Positions 49,130-50,633 of a stretch of DNA of 50,633 bases are shown in pieces. A program made the position numbers and the translations under genes. The first letter of the stretch is position 1. The number at the start of each line of letters is the position of its first letter. The notes beneath the pieces were generated by a model that was not told the origin of the DNA, ran no database searches, and saw only the letters and a list, made by a program, of their open reading frames with translations. The stretch covers positions 1-50,633 of the forward strand of contig JAQIWT010000033.1 of assembly GCA_034696485.1 (NCBI GenBank), written 5' to 3'. This stretch comes from Isohypsibius dastychi. Taxonomy: Eukaryota; Tardigrada; Eutardigrada; Parachela; Isohypsibiidae.

Positions 49130-50633
49130 ATGAATTTATTCGGTTTGATCAAAGCTTTTTTGATTCCGTTACTGTTCACACCATCCAATGCAGTCAGCAG
49201 TGTCCAATACTTCCTTAACGAATCTTTCAGATATCCTCATCCAGGCTGTAAAGTCACCAAATCCTCAGAGCGCATTGTACTCAAATGCCATCCCTACCTC
49301 GACATATTTGACTTGCCCGGCAATTTCGATGTCTCCAAAATGCCACTTGACATCACGTCCTTCCAGATTTACCGTGGATTCATCCGAGAGAATTTCACTG
49401 CTCTTCCTGAGATCCCAAGCTTATCTGAAGTTCACATGAGCGTTTTCAACACTTTGGACAACCATACCCGTTTTCCCATTGATTCGTTTTTTGTCAACAT
49501 CAAAAGTCACATTACGATACTCGATCTGAACATGGTCAAGCTGAAGTTCTTAAAAGCGGATGATCTTGCTGGATTCAGTTCACTGCAAAGCGTCAGATTT
49601 CTGGCTTGTGGGCTGACGGTTGTTGATGTTGGTGTATTTGAACATCTTGGTAACCCTTCAAGTGGTATCAATGGCCCTGGACACGGAATTATCAACTTGA
49701 CGATTTCGATCAATCAGATCGAACACCTTGACTGGAGTTTTTTGAAGCCAATCGCAAAAAGTTTGAAGGTTAGCAACTCTGATTCGCAACCGCTCTAGCT
49801 GACTGATTTGGATTTTCAGGAGTTGTATTTGGTTTCAAATGGTTTCCGTGTCAAGCACACTAACGTATCTTCTCCATTCGTTCTTGAGCGGCTCGAGGTG
49901 CTTGACCTGGGTGCGAATCACCTGAAGACGATCCCACCCAAGATTTACGAGACTTTGAATCCGAATGCCATTCGACGGATCGGACTGAATGGAAATGTAA
50001 TGTGTGGCGATACGTATCTATGCTCGTGCTGCGAAATTCAACCGTTTGTTTACTGGCTACGTAACCATACTTTGACTGACATTGTGGAAAGCAGCACCTG
50101 TGGACGGGTTATGGAGGATTTTATCAACAGCAAAAATCACAATTTCGAAGACTGTAAGGAAAATACAATAAATCACAACGAATGAACGTTTTCTTACCGT
50201 GAGAAAATTTCAAAGATTGGTCTACTTTTGTCGTTGGATTTTCAGGCTATCGTTTCCGCTCACAGCGTCCCTGGGGAATGATAGATAACCCGAAAGACTT
50301 CAAAAAAAGAATCACGCCAATGTATAAACTGGATGGAGTTAATTTTCACTACCCTGCTGACAAAGTTCTGACCACCCTGAAACACTTCATTGAACCCCTG
50401 AAGATCGACTGCGTCCACGGGAAAATGAACTTTTCCGAAACCTCATTCAATCTCACCGAATCAGATCAAATAGTCTTCACAATCGACAATTCCCGCAAAT
50501 GTGTTGCAAACATGTTCCATGCTGAGAGTTGGCTGTTCACTAGAGCTTTTACCGGAGACAGCGCCGCCAGGGATACGACACGCGTCAAGTGCCGCAAAAA
50601 TGGACAGGCTCTGGATATGTCCATCCCATTTCG
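49130..50633 (+). CDS. Leucine-rich-repeat extracellular protein, incomplete at right edge
   Basis: Exons 49130-49768, 49820-50153 and 50246 to the end of the window, frame kept throughout; the gene continues beyond 50633. MNLFGLIKAFLIPLLFTPSNA is a signal peptide. About five degenerate LRRs follow: ITILDLNMVKLKFL, LQSVRFLACGLTVV, IINLTISINQIEHL, LKELYLVSNGFRV, LEVLDLGANHLKTIPPKI. They are capped by a Cys-rich LRRCT-like segment (MCGDTYLCSCCEIQPFVYWL). After the cap comes a region with two or more cysteines that I do not recognise (50246-50633). Several N-glycosylation sequons support an extracellular location. Whether it is secreted or a membrane receptor depends on the missing 3' part. Confidence 0.8.

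Overview
The window is animal nuclear DNA. Its genes are split into many exons with GT-AG introns of about 50 bp to 1.2 kb and moderate GC content, and they lie close together on both strands. All gene models below were built by hand from reading frames and splice signals; most close exactly in frame. The gene set fits an ecdysozoan invertebrate such as an arthropod or tardigrade: a kismet/CHD7 remodeler, a p107/p130-type retinoblastoma protein, a secreted peritrophin-like chitin-binding protein, and a secreted serine protease with a brachyurin-like S1 pocket. The species cannot be named from the sequence.

Left part (1-20.4 kb). After two short non-autonomous DNA transposons (290-924 with an 8-bp target duplication; 1080-1235 flanked by TA) comes a 19-exon CHD6-9/kismet gene on the minus strand (1562-15224, about 2945 aa). 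A 3-kb head-to-head intergenic region with DRE, YY1, CCAAT and a perfect RFX X-box motif separates it from a UBE2J1/Ubc6-type E2 on the plus strand (18236-20366).

Middle part (20.4-39 kb). A small secreted cysteine-rich peptide (21195-21472, minus) is followed by four mostly housekeeping genes: Rab2 (22842-25629, minus), mitochondrial SSB (26361-27042, minus), a UBE2V/Mms2 E2 variant (27755-28964, minus) and a NUFIP1-like zinc-finger protein (29553-31588, plus). Then comes the 17-exon RBL/Rbf pocket protein gene (32212-38999, plus). One RBL intron carries a nested antisense gene for a 69-aa hydrophilic protein. The last NUFIP1 intron holds a 123-bp TA-flanked inverted-repeat element starting 8 bases into the intron.

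Right part (39-50.6 kb) is dominated by extracellular proteins: a chitin-binding protein (39330-40002, minus), a repeat-rich gap (40-43.2 kb), an unusual secreted glutamate-receptor-like ligand-binding protein that lacks every channel segment and carries an apparent frameshift (43244-44933, minus), a chymotrypsin-fold serine protease (45702-47043, minus), a SUEL-type lectin (48044 onward, plus) and an LRR ectodomain protein that runs off the right edge (49130 onward, plus). The small or secreted genes on the minus strand tend to have TATA-like boxes about 60-115 bp before the ATG; I did not see these before the housekeeping genes I looked at.

The most unusual locus is the pore-less glutamate-receptor-like gene. 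The best regulatory find is the X-box/CCAAT/DRE cluster near 16.2-16.4 kb.
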